Positions 25,589 to 35,569 are shown, counted from the first letter of the stretch. The stretch is DNA of 64,000 nt from an uncultured Oscillospiraceae bacterium (GCA_947627325.1 CANQVO010000006.1:49794-113793); one strand, 5' to 3'. Notes: generated by a model from the sequence alone, not told the origin. Made by a program: numbers and translations.

Positions 25589-28500
25589 TTACTTCACCAG
25601 GGACAGGAAGCGGGACATGATGGTGGCGGTCTCGGCGCGGGTGGCGGAGGCGGTGGGATCCAGGTCGTTGTTGCCCTTGCCCTGGAGCAGGCCGGCGCCC
25701 ACGGCCCAGGCCATGGCCTCGCTGGCCCAGCTGTCAACGGCGGCGCCGTCCACATACGCGGTCAGGTCGCCCTTCTCACTCACGTCCAGGTCCAGCAGCT
25801 TGGCGTAGCGGTAGAGCATGGTGGCCAGCTGCTCCCGGGTGATGGAGTCGTTGGGGGCGAAGCTGGTGTCGGACACGCCCGTGACCACGCCGGCCCCGGC
25901 GGCCCAGGCGATGGCGTCGGTGTACCAGCCGTCGGCGGAGTCGGCGAAGGTGTTGGCCATGCCGGCCTTGCCCTGGGACAGGTTGAACAGGATCTGCGCC
26001 ATGGCGGCCCGAGTGATGGCGGAGTTCAGGTCAAACACGTGCTCGCCGGTGCTCACGCCCTGGACGATGCCGAGGGCGGCCACCTCGTTGATGGCCTTGG
26101 CGGCCCAGTGCTCGTCGGGCACGTCCTCGAACTTGTAGCTCAGCTCGGGCACGGTGGCGGGGATCTCCACCTTGGCAACCACCTCGCCGCTCTCGTCGGT
26201 GACGGTGACGGTCTTGTCGCCGTTGGACTTGGACTCGGTCTTCACGGTGTTGCCGCTGTCGTTGGTGGTGGTCTCGGTCTTGGCGGGCGTCCTGTCGGGG
26301 GCCCTGCCGCCGCTGCTGCTACTGCTACTGCTGCCGCGGGTGATGGTGACCGGGATATCATACATCACGCTGTCGGCGGTGACGGTGATGGTGGCCTCGC
26401 CGGCGGCCCGGGCGGTGACGGTGACGGCCTCGCCGCTCTGAGAGGTCTCGGCGCTCAGGGTGATCAGCTTGGTGTCCTCCGTCGTCCAGTAGACGGTCTT
26501 GTGGGTGACGTTGTCCGGGGTGATGGTGGCGGTGATCTTGCCGGAGGCGCCCACCTTCAGCGTCAGTTCCTCCGGGTTGAAGAGGATGGTCTCGGCCAGG
26601 ATGGGGGCGTCGGGGTCGGCGCCGTCCTGGCGGGCGGCCTCAAAGTCGGCGATGACGGCGTTCAGGGCCTCCAGGGCCGCGTCCACCTCGGCCTGGGTCT
26701 TGGCGTTCTCAGAGACGCCGATGGCGGCGTTAATGGCGGCGCTAAGCGCCTCAAACTGAGCCCAGGGGGCCCACTTCTGCGCGGTGTTGATGTCGGAGCC
26801 GTCGTCGCTGACCTGGGTGTGGTTGTTGAGGTCGATGGCCTTGTTGATGGCCGCGTCCAGCTCGGCGCAGTCGGGCTTGGGCTCCTCGCCCTTGGCGGTG
26901 ACGGTGACGGTGGCGGTGGCGGTGAGCTCACCGGCCTTGGCGGTGATGGTGGCGGTGCCGGCGGACACGGCGGTGACGGTGCCGTTGTCCACGGTGGCGA
27001 CCGCGGGCTTGCTGGAGGTCCAGGTGATCGTCTCGTCAGAGCCGGTCAGGGTGGCGGTCAGCTTGCCGGTCTCGCCCACCACCAGGGACAGGGTCTCGGG
27101 GGTGAGGGTCAGGGAGGGCTCGGTGGGCTCAGAGCCGGAGGCCGGGGCGAAGGGGACGGTGGTCATGGCCGCGGCGGCCTTCATGACGCCGCCGTAAGTC
27201 TCGATGTTCTTCAGGGCGTCCGCGGTGGTGTCCAGCTTGTAGTTGCCCTTGGCCACGTAGCTGCCCGCGGCGGTGTCGAAGTTGGCGAACTTGTTGGCGG
27301 AGTCCACCGCCTGGCTCTTGTCGGTGACGATGTTGTTGTCACCCCTCGCCTGTTTGTCGGCGTTGATCTTCCAGGTGCAGTTCTCAAACACATCGTTGTA
27401 GCTCTTGCACGCGCCGACCGGCACGGAAGATCCCGAACTGGCTTCCAAGATGATCGGATTTGTGCAGCCGTCAAAGATGTTGAACTCGGAGAAGATATAG
27501 CTCTTGCCCCGGAGGCTCATGCAGTAAGATTTCTGGTTCTCATAGTAGTTGTTGTAGATGTGCATATCCGCCTGGCGGGCCAGGGGAGCCCGGGAGTCCA
27601 CGTCCTTCCAGTGGTTGTGGTGCCAGGTGACGTGGTACTGGAGGTTGTCATCGCCGCCGCCCACCAGGCTGGTCTTGTGGTAGCCCTCGAAGTAGTTGTA
27701 GCTGGAGGTCATGTATTCGCCGTTGCGGAAGTCCAGCGCGCCGTCGCCGTCGCTCTTGTCCCCATCGTTGGACTCGTCATGCAGGCCGGAGGGGCCGTAG
27801 AAGCTGTTGTTGTGGACCCAAACGTGCTCGGCGGAGTCCTTGAAGCCGTCCTTGTCGTCCTGGGAGCCGTTGATGCCGATGCAGTCCTCGGGCACGTTGC
27901 GGAAGGTCAGGTTGCGGACCTCGATGTTCTCGCCCTGGCCGTCGCGCTTGTTGTTCTTCTCGGCGGTGCGGCCGGTGCCGTCGGCGCTGAAGCTGAAGCC
28001 CCAGCCGTCCACGGTGGCGTCGGGGCCGATGCCCTCGATGGTGATGTTGCCCACATACTGCATGATGCACATATGGCCGCCGTCATCTTTGCTGCCGCCG
28101 TTTTCCGTGGACCAGGGGGTGGTGGTCCCCGCCGGGTTGGTGACCTTGCCGAGGATCCGCACCACGATGGGGATGCCGGCCTGGGACACCTGCTGCAGGA
28201 GCTTGCGCTTGTTGGAATCGCTCTGGCCCTTGGAGTTGAGGATGTTGCCGATGCCGGTGGACGTCACGCCGTTGTAGGAGAGGGTGACCGCGTCGGTGTC
28301 CTTGTTCTCGTCGGTGACGTAGAGGACGATGGCGTTGTCCTTCAGGGTGCCGTCGTCGTTGTAGGCGCCCACGCCCTCGGTGTAGGGGGTGCAGGTGTTG
28401 TCGTCGGCCACGGTCTGGTGGGCGAAGCCGGAGCGGTCGTGGGCCAGGACCTGGATGTCCTTGGCCACGTAGTCCTGCCCGTCCACGGTGACGGTCAGCT

Positions 28501-30304
28501 CATAGGCGCCCGCCTTCACGCCGGGGATGTCGATGCGGACGCCGCCCTCGGCGTCCCGGACCAGGTACTCAAGGTCGTCGCCGGTGAGCTCGCCGGTCAT
28601 GGCGCCGGTGTACTTCACGGCGGTGACGTTCGCGTCCTGGACGCCCTCCAGCTCGGCGAACAGGGTCTCCAGACCGCCGCCGGCGATCATGTCGCCCACC
28701 TCCGCGGGGGGCGCGGGCGGGTTGTCGCCCTCGGAGCCGCCGCTCCCGGAGCCGCCGCACAGGGTCACGCCGTCCACGACCAGGGTGATGTTGCTGTAAG
28801 TCACGTCCATGTTCCGGGCGCAGAACATCCCCACATAGGTGTACGCCGTGTCGATGTTGTCGATGGAGTAGTCATAGGTGCTGGAGACGCCGTCGGTGGC
28901 GCAGGCGTAGTTGCCGTCCACACTGCGGACGATGCTCAGCTGGTAGCTCTGGCCCGCCGCCAGAGTCAGGGAGTTGCTGCCCGTGTTGAGGGAGCCGCCC
29001 TTGCGGGCGAAGTTGACCCCAGAGCCATCTCCCAAACTGCCCGCGGTCACATAATCGCTGTGAAGATTCGGGAGGTCATTCTTGCCCAGGTCGATATACA
29101 TATCATCTCGGGCCATCAGGCCGAAGCCGCCCTGCTGGGGGTTGCTCGCGTCGCTGATGGCGTTCACGGTGGCCGTGGCGGTCAGGGTGAAGGACTCCCC
29201 CATGGGCACCGGGTAGTAGTACATGACGATGCCGTCCGCGCCATTGGCGATCTTGCCCTTGCTGTTCAGGACGGCGATACGCATATCGCCGCTCTCCGTC
29301 GTCTCCCGGATGTGGTTGGAGGCGCTGGCGTTGCCGCCCAGATCGCCCATGGCGGTGCCGAAGAAGGTGGCGTTGCCCACCTTATAGGGCTCACACTGGG
29401 TGCTCGTGGTGGAGGGGGGCGTGTAGGGGAGGGTGGCCGGATCCACCCAGCCCGGGTTTTGCACCAGGAGGGTGGCCTTGTCCAGGGTGGCGGAAACCTT
29501 GTCGGAGAGGATGTGGGCGGCCAGATCCAGGCTGTCCAGCTTGGCCAGCTCCCCGGCCAGGATTTGAGCCACCACCTGCGCGCCATAGGCATTCAGGTGG
29601 GTGTTGTCCACGTTCTTGTTGGCCAGATGGGCGTGGAAGTCGGCGGACGCGTCCACCCCCACCTCGGTGTATTTCTCCTTGGTCAGGTTGGTCATATCCA
29701 CCACGGGGACGTTCAGTTCCTTGCCCAGCTTGCGGATATCCTCGGCGTAGTCGCCCCCGTTGGCCTGGTGGATCTTATCGTTGGTATACTGACCGCTGTC
29801 CGAGCGGCGGACGATGGGGGTGCAGAGGATAGGGGTGGCCCTGGCGTCCTGGGCGATCTTGATGTAGTTGTCATAGAGGCTCTTGGCGAAGCTGCCCTCG
29901 GTGGTGGAGGTGCCGCCCGGGGCGGTATAGTGGGCCTCATCGGTCTTCTGGTCGTTGTGGCCGAAGGCGATGAGGAGCACGTCCCCGGGTGTGATGCCCG
30001 CCGTGAGCTTTTCATAGGCGGCGGAGGATTCATTGGGGAAGCTCTTGGAGCTCCGGCCGGATTCGGCCAGGTTTTCCACCGTATAGGTGGCGTCCACATA
30101 CTCCTTCAGCGCCGTGCCGAAGCCACAGCGTTTGTAGAAGTAGTTGGCGTCCGCGTCGGCTGCGTAGTCACACGCGGTGGAATCGCCCACCAGCCAAAGG
30201 GTGTGCTCCCCGGCGGCCAGGGCGGGCACGCCCAGGGGGACGAGCCCCAGGATGAGCGCCGCCACGCACAGAGCGGAGAGGAGCTTTTTGGACCAATTCT
30301 TCAT
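25589..30304 (-). CDS. SLH-anchored CE12-like acetylesterase / PL1 pectate lyase fusion
   Basis: This 1571-residue secreted protein carries two enzymes. After a signal peptide (1-31), an SGNH-hydrolase domain (about 34-255) resembles rhamnogalacturonan acetylesterase: GDSTACDY with Ser42, ESGRSS, GHND with Asn117 and DNTHLN with Asp233/His236. A jelly-roll-like segment (about 300-505) follows. The PL1 lyase domain (about 630-1010) shows GDGALDFRNGEYMTSSYNYF and HHNHWKDVDSRAPLARQ (around residues 897-913). BIG2 domains flank a FIVAR-like helical unit. A Ser/Gly linker leads to three SLH repeats nearly identical to those of the protein at 10384. ATG 30304 follows GGAGGT. The fusion should couple deacetylation and cleavage of pectin. 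Confidence 0.92.
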   Translation of the reverse strand: MKNWSKKLLSALCVAALILGLVPLGVPALAAGEHTLWLVGDSTACDYAADADANYFYKRCGFGTALKEYVDATYTVENLAESGRSSKSFPNESSAAYEKLTAGITPGDVLLIAFGHNDQKTDEAHYTAPGGTSTTEGSFAKSLYDNYIKIAQDARATPILCTPIVRRSDSGQYTNDKIHQANGGDYAEDIRKLGKELNVPVVDMTNLTKEKYTEVGVDASADFHAHLANKNVDNTHLNAYGAQVVAQILAGELAKLDSLDLAAHILSDKVSATLDKATLLVQNPGWVDPATLPYTPPSTTSTQCEPYKVGNATFFGTAMGDLGGNASASNHIRETTESGDMRIAVLNSKGKIANGADGIVMYYYPVPMGESFTLTATATVNAISDASNPQQGGFGLMARDDMYIDLGKNDLPNLHSDYVTAGSLGDGSGVNFARKGGSLNTGSNSLTLAAGQSYQLSIVRSVDGNYACATDGVSSTYDYSIDNIDTAYTYVGMFCARNMDVTYSNITLVVDGVTLCGGSGSGGSEGDNPPAPPAEVGDMIAGGGLETLFAELEGVQDANVTAVKYTGAMTGELTGDDLEYLVRDAEGGVRIDIPGVKAGAYELTVTVDGQDYVAKDIQVLAHDRSGFAHQTVADDNTCTPYTEGVGAYNDDGTLKDNAIVLYVTDENKDTDAVTLSYNGVTSTGIGNILNSKGQSDSNKRKLLQQVSQAGIPIVVRILGKVTNPAGTTTPWSTENGGSKDDGGHMCIMQYVGNITIEGIGPDATVDGWGFSFSADGTGRTAEKNNKRDGQGENIEVRNLTFRNVPEDCIGINGSQDDKDGFKDSAEHVWVHNNSFYGPSGLHDESNDGDKSDGDGALDFRNGEYMTSSYNYFEGYHKTSLVGGGDDNLQYHVTWHHNHWKDVDSRAPLARQADMHIYNNYYENQKSYCMSLRGKSYIFSEFNIFDGCTNPIILEASSGSSVPVGACKSYNDVFENCTWKINADKQARGDNNIVTDKSQAVDSANKFANFDTAAGSYVAKGNYKLDTTADALKNIETYGGVMKAAAAMTTVPFAPASGSEPTEPSLTLTPETLSLVVGETGKLTATLTGSDETITWTSSKPAVATVDNGTVTAVSAGTATITAKAGELTATATVTVTAKGEEPKPDCAELDAAINKAIDLNNHTQVSDDGSDINTAQKWAPWAQFEALSAAINAAIGVSENAKTQAEVDAALEALNAVIADFEAARQDGADPDAPILAETILFNPEELTLKVGASGKITATITPDNVTHKTVYWTTEDTKLITLSAETSQSGEAVTVTARAAGEATITVTADSVMYDIPVTITRGSSSSSSSGGRAPDRTPAKTETTTNDSGNTVKTESKSNGDKTVTVTDESGEVVAKVEIPATVPELSYKFEDVPDEHWAAKAINEVAALGIVQGVSTGEHVFDLNSAITRAAMAQILFNLSQGKAGMANTFADSADGWYTDAIAWAAGAGVVTGVSDTSFAPNDSITREQLATMLYRYAKLLDLDVSEKGDLTAYVDGAAVDSWASEAMAWAVGAGLLQGKGNNDLDPTASATRAETATIMSRFLSLVK

Positions 30305-30358
30305 ATCATGTACCTCCTGCTAGTTGGATTTTGGAAACACGAACCTAGCGTATCTTAC

Positions 30359-30387
30359 ATTATATAACATACCCCCCGGATTTTCAA
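30359..30387 (-). promoter_or_regulatory. sigma-A promoter of the esterase-lyase gene
   Basis: On the minus strand TTGAAA (30387-30382) and TATAAT (30364-30359) have a 17-bp spacer, 54 bp upstream of the start codon. Confidence 0.83.
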
Positions 30388-30434
30388 GGGCTTTTTCCAG
30401 GCGCGCCGCCCCAAATTCCGGCAGCGTGCCCGGC

Positions 30435-30469
30435 AAAAAAGGCGGCCCTCCCGGGGTGGGAGGGCCGCC
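30435..30469 (-). terminator. intrinsic terminator after the pectinesterase gene
   Basis: A perfect 12-bp GC stem (30441-30452 and 30458-30469) is followed, on the minus strand, by six T. Confidence 0.9.
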
Positions 30470-30492
30470 TTGGATGGGGCGGGGGAGAGGGA

Positions 30493-33400
30493 TCAGAGGC
30501 CCAAATTCAGGGCATTGGCCAGGTCGGCCAGGCGGTAGCAGGTGTACCCGCCCTTGGCGGCGTCGTTAAAGACCACGGCCTTCAGCTGGGCCAGCTGGCC
30601 GCCCAGGGTGGTGGGGAAGGTGGGGTGGACGTAGACCACGCCGCCGGTGAGGGCGGAGGTGTCCGCCGGGCCGGAGGGGACATACGCCTGCCCGGGCACC
30701 AGGGCCACGCCGTTATCCCAGGTCACGTTGAACTGGGCGGAGGTGCCGGCCAGGGCGGTGGCGGCGTCCCGGATCCAGACGTACTCCGTGCCGTCCAGGG
30801 TGAGGGTGGGCAGGGAGACGATCTTGCCGTCCACCGTCACGGCGTGGGTCCCGGCCTTCGCCTCGGCGAAGGTGTGGGTGGAGATATCCATGTTCTTCCC
30901 GGCGAAGGCGTCCCAGTCGCCCAGGAAGGAGGCCACGGTGATGGGGGTGCCGTCGGTGAGGGCGGGGGTGGTGAACTGCTGGGCCCAGGTGACCCGCTGA
31001 TCCAGGTTATCCAGGCCGGGGACCGCCTCCACCGTGCCGTACTCGCCCACCAGGGGGGACTGGCCGCTGAGGGAGTCGAACCAGCCGGCGGGGAGGATGA
31101 GGGACTGGTCGTCATAGGAGGGCTCCACCACGGTGTCGTAGAAGACGGCCTCGCCGGTCTGAGCCTGCCAGGGGCGGCCGAAGTAGCCGGGCTTGGAGAC
31201 CAGGGCGGAGGCGGTGTCCACCCCGGGGGTGGTGTAGCTGACGGTGCAGTTGTACATCAGGAAGCCCCGGGTGGAGGTGTGGCGGGGGGCGGTGATGTAG
31301 CCCAGGTCGAACTCGTGCTCGCCGGTGTTGAAGATCAGGTCGCACTTGGCGAAGACGGCGGTCATGGGGCCGTAGATGTAGTCGGTGGAGCCAAGGATGT
31401 CGCAGTCGTAGAAGGCGGCGAAGACGCCGTCCCCGCCGTAGAGGGTGTCCTGGCGGCTGATGAACTTGCAGTTTTCAAAGTAGACCTGGGTGCAGTTGTC
31501 GGTGATGGACAGGGCCCCGGCCCGCTCCTTGTAGACGTAGTTCTGCACGGTGGTGTCCCCGGCGGTCTTCATCTCCGCCCGGGGGGCGGCCTTGTCCTCT
31601 TTGCACTCGGAGTTGGGAACGATCACGTCGGTGAGGGACTTGGGGGAGATGTACTGGTTGAAGGAGTTTTCAAAGATGATCCCCTCCGCCCGGAAGCCGC
31701 TGGCCTTGATGAGGACGGTGGAGTTCCAGTAGCTGTCGTTGTCCACGCCGTCGCCGGGGTTGACGAAGGACTCATAGCCGTTTTCCTTGTTGACGGCCAG
31801 CAGCTCGGGGTCGTATTTGCACTGGTCGTTCATGGAGTAATAGTTGTAGCCGCAGCCGTAGTAGTGGGTGATGCGAACGGCGTTGGGGGTGACGTCCACG
31901 CCCTTGTTCATCAGCTCCAGGCTGGGGGTGGGGCTGGCGTTTTTCAGCGTGACGTTGGGCACGTCCACCACCAGCATCTCCTCGTAGTTCCCCGGCTGGA
32001 CGGAGATGGTCACCCGCTGGCCGGCCGAGCGGGTCATGGCCCGCACGGCGGCCACGGCGTCGCTGACGGTGGTGTAGTCACAGCCCTGGGGGCCCACGGT
32101 GACCGTCTCCCGGTAGGGGATGGGCTGGGGCGCGGCGATGGCCTTGAAGCCCACGGTCTTGGTGACGGGGGCGCCGCTGACCACCACGTTGGAGGTGAGG
32201 GCCTGGTCATAGCCGGAAAGGCCGGTGACCCGGAGGTCGTAGGTCCCGTCCCGCAGGGCGATGGCGTCCGGGCCGGTGAAGGTGTAGACGTAGGGGTAGA
32301 CGTTCTCGCTGTTGTAGGGCACCAGGCGCTCGTCCCCGGCCTCCCCGGCCTCGTCCAGGTTGGTGAAGGTGAAGGCGGCGCCGGCCAGGGCGGCGGCGTC
32401 CACGCCGGTGGGGGCGATGGTCACCTGGTAGGTGGGCTTGGGGGAGAAGGCGACGTCGGCGGTGGCGTCGGCGTCATAGGAGACGGTGGGGGCGCTGACC
32501 AGGTCGTAGTCGTTCACCCCGGCCACACCCAGGGTGTAGGCGTCCCCCTGGGCCAGGACGGCGGTGTAGCTGTCCCCGGTGACGGTGACCTGGGGCACAT
32601 AGACCGTGTCGGCGGTGAAGGTGAGTTGGAGTTTGGCAAGGGCGTCGGCGGCGATGCCGGTGAGCTTGCCGGAGACGGTGACCAGGGGGACGGCCGCCAC
32701 GGTGAGGTCAAAGGTCTGGCTGGCGGCCTGGCCGTCCAGGGTCAGGGTGGGCGCGCCCTCCACCACGTAGCCGTTGGCGTTCAGGAGGGACACGGCGTAG
32801 GAGAAGGGGGCGGGCAGCTCGGTGGAGTAGGTCCCCTCGCCGCTCACCTGGGCGGCGATGACCGCGCCGTTGATGGTGTTGGTGAAGGCGATGGAGTAGC
32901 CGCTGAGCCCGGCGGGCTGGGTCACCGCGCCGGAGACCACGGTGTGCTTGGCCCGCTCCCGGTAGACCCGGGCGATGACCAGCTTCTCGGTCTGGGACCA
33001 GAGCTTATAGGTGCCGCTCTCCCGGGGGTAGAAGACCATGGTCTGGGCGTTGCCGCTGCCCCGGGTGTAGTTCTGCTGGTCCTCCACGCCATCGGGGCCC
33101 TCAAAGGTGATGAGGGACTCCCCGCCGTTGGAGCCGGCGATGACGGTGACCTTGTCCCCGGCGTTGAGCTGGATGGCCAGATACACGTCCGGGTTCTTGC
33201 CGGAGTTGGAGTAGAGGTAGCCCTGGTAGACCTCCCCGCTCTCCCCCACCAGGCTCTTGGCGTCAAAGCGGGTCAGGGCCTCGTTCATGGTGCGGATGCG
33301 GTGGGTGTTGGGCTTGCCGCCGTCGTTGAAGGAGATGCCCGTGGCGCTCTCAAAGCTGGGCAGGGTGTTGCTGGCGGTGCCCGCGGCGGTCCCGGCGGGA

Positions 33401-33600
33401 TACCAGCTGTTGATCTCATCGGCGGTGAGCAGATTGTTGTACACGCTCTCGTCCAACTGCTCTCCGCCGAAGTCCCACACGTCGATCTTGGCGGGGTCGT
33501 AGGCGGCCCCGGCGGGCACGGCCCCCGCCACCAGCAGGGAGGCCAGCAGAGCCAGCGACAGCACCAGCGCCGCCAGCCGGGAAAGGGTCACGTTCCTCAT
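30493..33600 (-). CDS. secreted CE8 pectin methylesterase (pectinesterase)
   Basis: This 1035-residue secreted enzyme should remove methyl groups from pectin and so expose it to the PL1 lyases. A signal peptide (1-33) leads to N-terminal beta modules (about 35-485), including carboxypeptidase-regulatory-like repeats. The CE8 beta-helix (about 495-870) has SRQDTLYGG with Gln717 and Asp718, GSTDYIYGP with Asp740, and FGRPW with Arg809 and Trp811. The last 120 residues look like a copper-amine-oxidase N-terminal-type domain; there is no SLH repeat, so it may be released or bound otherwise. ATG 33600 is chosen over the in-frame ATG 33615, whose codons form the SD GGAGGT. The EAL gene ends 55 bases upstream. 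Confidence 0.9.
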   Translation of the reverse strand: MRNVTLSRLAALVLSLALLASLLVAGAVPAGAAYDPAKIDVWDFGGEQLDESVYNNLLTADEINSWYPAGTAAGTASNTLPSFESATGISFNDGGKPNTHRIRTMNEALTRFDAKSLVGESGEVYQGYLYSNSGKNPDVYLAIQLNAGDKVTVIAGSNGGESLITFEGPDGVEDQQNYTRGSGNAQTMVFYPRESGTYKLWSQTEKLVIARVYRERAKHTVVSGAVTQPAGLSGYSIAFTNTINGAVIAAQVSGEGTYSTELPAPFSYAVSLLNANGYVVEGAPTLTLDGQAASQTFDLTVAAVPLVTVSGKLTGIAADALAKLQLTFTADTVYVPQVTVTGDSYTAVLAQGDAYTLGVAGVNDYDLVSAPTVSYDADATADVAFSPKPTYQVTIAPTGVDAAALAGAAFTFTNLDEAGEAGDERLVPYNSENVYPYVYTFTGPDAIALRDGTYDLRVTGLSGYDQALTSNVVVSGAPVTKTVGFKAIAAPQPIPYRETVTVGPQGCDYTTVSDAVAAVRAMTRSAGQRVTISVQPGNYEEMLVVDVPNVTLKNASPTPSLELMNKGVDVTPNAVRITHYYGCGYNYYSMNDQCKYDPELLAVNKENGYESFVNPGDGVDNDSYWNSTVLIKASGFRAEGIIFENSFNQYISPKSLTDVIVPNSECKEDKAAPRAEMKTAGDTTVQNYVYKERAGALSITDNCTQVYFENCKFISRQDTLYGGDGVFAAFYDCDILGSTDYIYGPMTAVFAKCDLIFNTGEHEFDLGYITAPRHTSTRGFLMYNCTVSYTTPGVDTASALVSKPGYFGRPWQAQTGEAVFYDTVVEPSYDDQSLILPAGWFDSLSGQSPLVGEYGTVEAVPGLDNLDQRVTWAQQFTTPALTDGTPITVASFLGDWDAFAGKNMDISTHTFAEAKAGTHAVTVDGKIVSLPTLTLDGTEYVWIRDAATALAGTSAQFNVTWDNGVALVPGQAYVPSGPADTSALTGGVVYVHPTFPTTLGGQLAQLKAVVFNDAAKGGYTCYRLADLANALNLGL

Positions 33601-33655
33601 GGTCCATACCTCCATTATTTTTCCTTCCGCCGGGGCGAAAGGGAGTTTAATACGT

Positions 33656-35569
33656 TTACGCCTTAGAGGCGGCGGGCGCCTGGAAGGTCTTCAGGTAGTC
33701 CAGAAATTCCTGCTCCGGCAGGGGCTTGGAGAAGTAAAAGCCCTGGATGTACTCGATGCCCAGGTCGGCGATGGCCCGGAGCTCCTCGGCGGTCTCCACC
33801 CCCTCGGAGACGATGCTCAGGCCCATGTCGTGGATCATGCGGACCGCGGCGTTCATCACGTGCTTGGCCTTGTCGTTGACGAAGTAGGCCTGGGTGATCT
33901 GGCGGTCGAATTTGGCTACCGCCACGGGCATATCCATGATGTAGGTCAGGTTGGACTGGCCGGTGCCGAAGTCGTCCAGGGCGAAGGAGACGCCGAAGTC
34001 GATGAGCTGTTCCATGTTGAGAAGCAGGGTGTTCTTCTCGTGGATGGAGGCGGACTCGGTGATCTCCAGGTTGATGTGGGCCGGGTCCACGCCGTAGCGG
34101 CGCATGATGGCCATGTAGTCCTCGGCCAGGTCCGCGTAGGCGCACTGGATCACCGACAGGTTCACGTCGATGGTGTTCAGGCCCAGCTGGTCCAGGGGGT
34201 GGGCCTTGATGAAGCGGCAGACGTGCTCGAAGATCATCCGGCCCAGGCGCAGGATCATGCCGTTGCTCTCGGCGATGGGGATGAACAGCCCCGGGGAGAC
34301 CAGCCGCCCCTCCCGGTCCCGGATCCGCACCAGGGCCTCGGCGGCGGTGATGCGCTGTTGGGAGAGGGAGTAGATGGGCTGGTAGAAGACCTCGATGCGG
34401 TCGTCCTCGATGGCCTCGGCCAGGAGCTGTTCGATCTCCCAGTCCCGGCGGATGTCCATGATGAGCTGGGTGTCCACGATGACCAGCTTGGCGTCGTGGA
34501 CGTGCTTGTGGGCGATCTCCTTCAGCAGGGCCATCAGGTCCTCCGAGCCCTCCGCCTCCTGGGCGCTGGGCATGAGGAGCCAGTGGGTCTTCATGGGTAG
34601 GCCGGCGGCGGTCCGGCGGTGCTTGGCCAGGTGCTCGTTGACCTGGGCCATGGCCTCCTGGGCCTGCTGGGCGGTGTCAAAGGTGAAGTAGACCCGGTCG
34701 TCGCTCACCCGGAAGGCCATCCACTTGTGCTGGCGCTCCAGGTAGCGCATCAGGGCGATGCGGGGCTCCTCGTCGCCGTCCTGGGTGCGGTCAAAGAGCA
34801 GGGCCAGCAGGGCGAAGTCCCGGCCCTGGCCGTAGAGCTGGAGGAGGTAGGACTTGAGGACCTCCCGGCGGAACAGGCCGCTCTGCCGGTCCAGGTTCCC
34901 CTCCGGGTTCTCCAGGCTGAGGTAGATGATGAGCACCCCCACGGCACAGGCGAAGCCCGCCACCAGGATGCTGTTGTCCATCAGCTGGAGGAAAAAGCTG
35001 CCCAGCCACAACGTCAGCCACACCAGGATGGCCTTCAGGCGGCGGCGGTTCATCCGGGCCCGGTCCCGCAGGAGGTGCTGGAAGATGAAGAAGAAAAAGA
35101 CGATGATGAAGAAATAGGTGGCGTAGACGCTGGGGCCGGCGGTGTTGGTGATGACCCCGGCGGTGTTTTTGTGGTACTCCACCGGCAGGGCCAGGATGGC
35201 GGCGGCGGAGACCAGGAAGAGGGTGCCGTAGACAGCGCCCCGCAGGCGGAGGCGGTCGGGCTGGGCGTAGAAGGTGTCCGCGCAGATGTAGAGCAGGGTG
35301 ACAAGGCCCATGGCGGGCAGGGTGACCAGGTAGACCTTGCAGATGAGGTCCACCAGCAGCTGCGTCGTGGGGGAGACGGCCCGGCCGGGGGCCAGGAAGT
35401 GGTTGACGGCCAGGACGGAGCCCACGTCCAGCGCCAGGCACACCAGGCTGACGGCGATGACCCAGCGGAAGAACCGCTCGGTGGTCAGGCGGGTGCGCTT
35501 CTGCTTGCCCTGAAAGAATATCAAGATGAGCAGGACCACGATGCCGCAGCACTGGATGCGGATATTCAT
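33656..35569 (-). CDS. membrane EAL-domain c-di-GMP phosphodiesterase
   Basis: This 637-residue regulator has about seven membrane helices in residues 5-218, a degenerate GGDEF-like domain (about 230-370, no GGDEF signature) and an EAL domain (about 380-630). The EAL residues look intact: Glu411 in EALVR, Asn470 in DVNLS, Glu502 in NLEITES, Asp532/Asp533 in LDDFGTG, Lys553 in AKFDRQ and Glu589 in SEGVET. It therefore probably hydrolyses c-di-GMP in response to a membrane signal. It points the same way as the pectinesterase gene just downstream and may share its transcript. A possible TATACT -10 box is at 35639-35634 on the minus strand. The signal is unknown. Confidence 0.9.
   Translation of the reverse strand: MNIRIQCCGIVVLLILIFFQGKQKRTRLTTERFFRWVIAVSLVCLALDVGSVLAVNHFLAPGRAVSPTTQLLVDLICKVYLVTLPAMGLVTLLYICADTFYAQPDRLRLRGAVYGTLFLVSAAAILALPVEYHKNTAGVITNTAGPSVYATYFFIIVFFFFIFQHLLRDRARMNRRRLKAILVWLTLWLGSFFLQLMDNSILVAGFACAVGVLIIYLSLENPEGNLDRQSGLFRREVLKSYLLQLYGQGRDFALLALLFDRTQDGDEEPRIALMRYLERQHKWMAFRVSDDRVYFTFDTAQQAQEAMAQVNEHLAKHRRTAAGLPMKTHWLLMPSAQEAEGSEDLMALLKEIAHKHVHDAKLVIVDTQLIMDIRRDWEIEQLLAEAIEDDRIEVFYQPIYSLSQQRITAAEALVRIRDREGRLVSPGLFIPIAESNGMILRLGRMIFEHVCRFIKAHPLDQLGLNTIDVNLSVIQCAYADLAEDYMAIMRRYGVDPAHINLEITESASIHEKNTLLLNMEQLIDFGVSFALDDFGTGQSNLTYIMDMPVAVAKFDRQITQAYFVNDKAKHVMNAAVRMIHDMGLSIVSEGVETAEELRAIADLGIEYIQGFYFSKPLPEQEFLDYLKTFQAPAASKA

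Noticed and set aside
26039..30367. A 1442-codon plus-strand open frame opposite the esterase-lyase gene
   Set aside because: It is the same shadow effect; the minus-strand protein has clear CE12, PL1 and SLH signatures.
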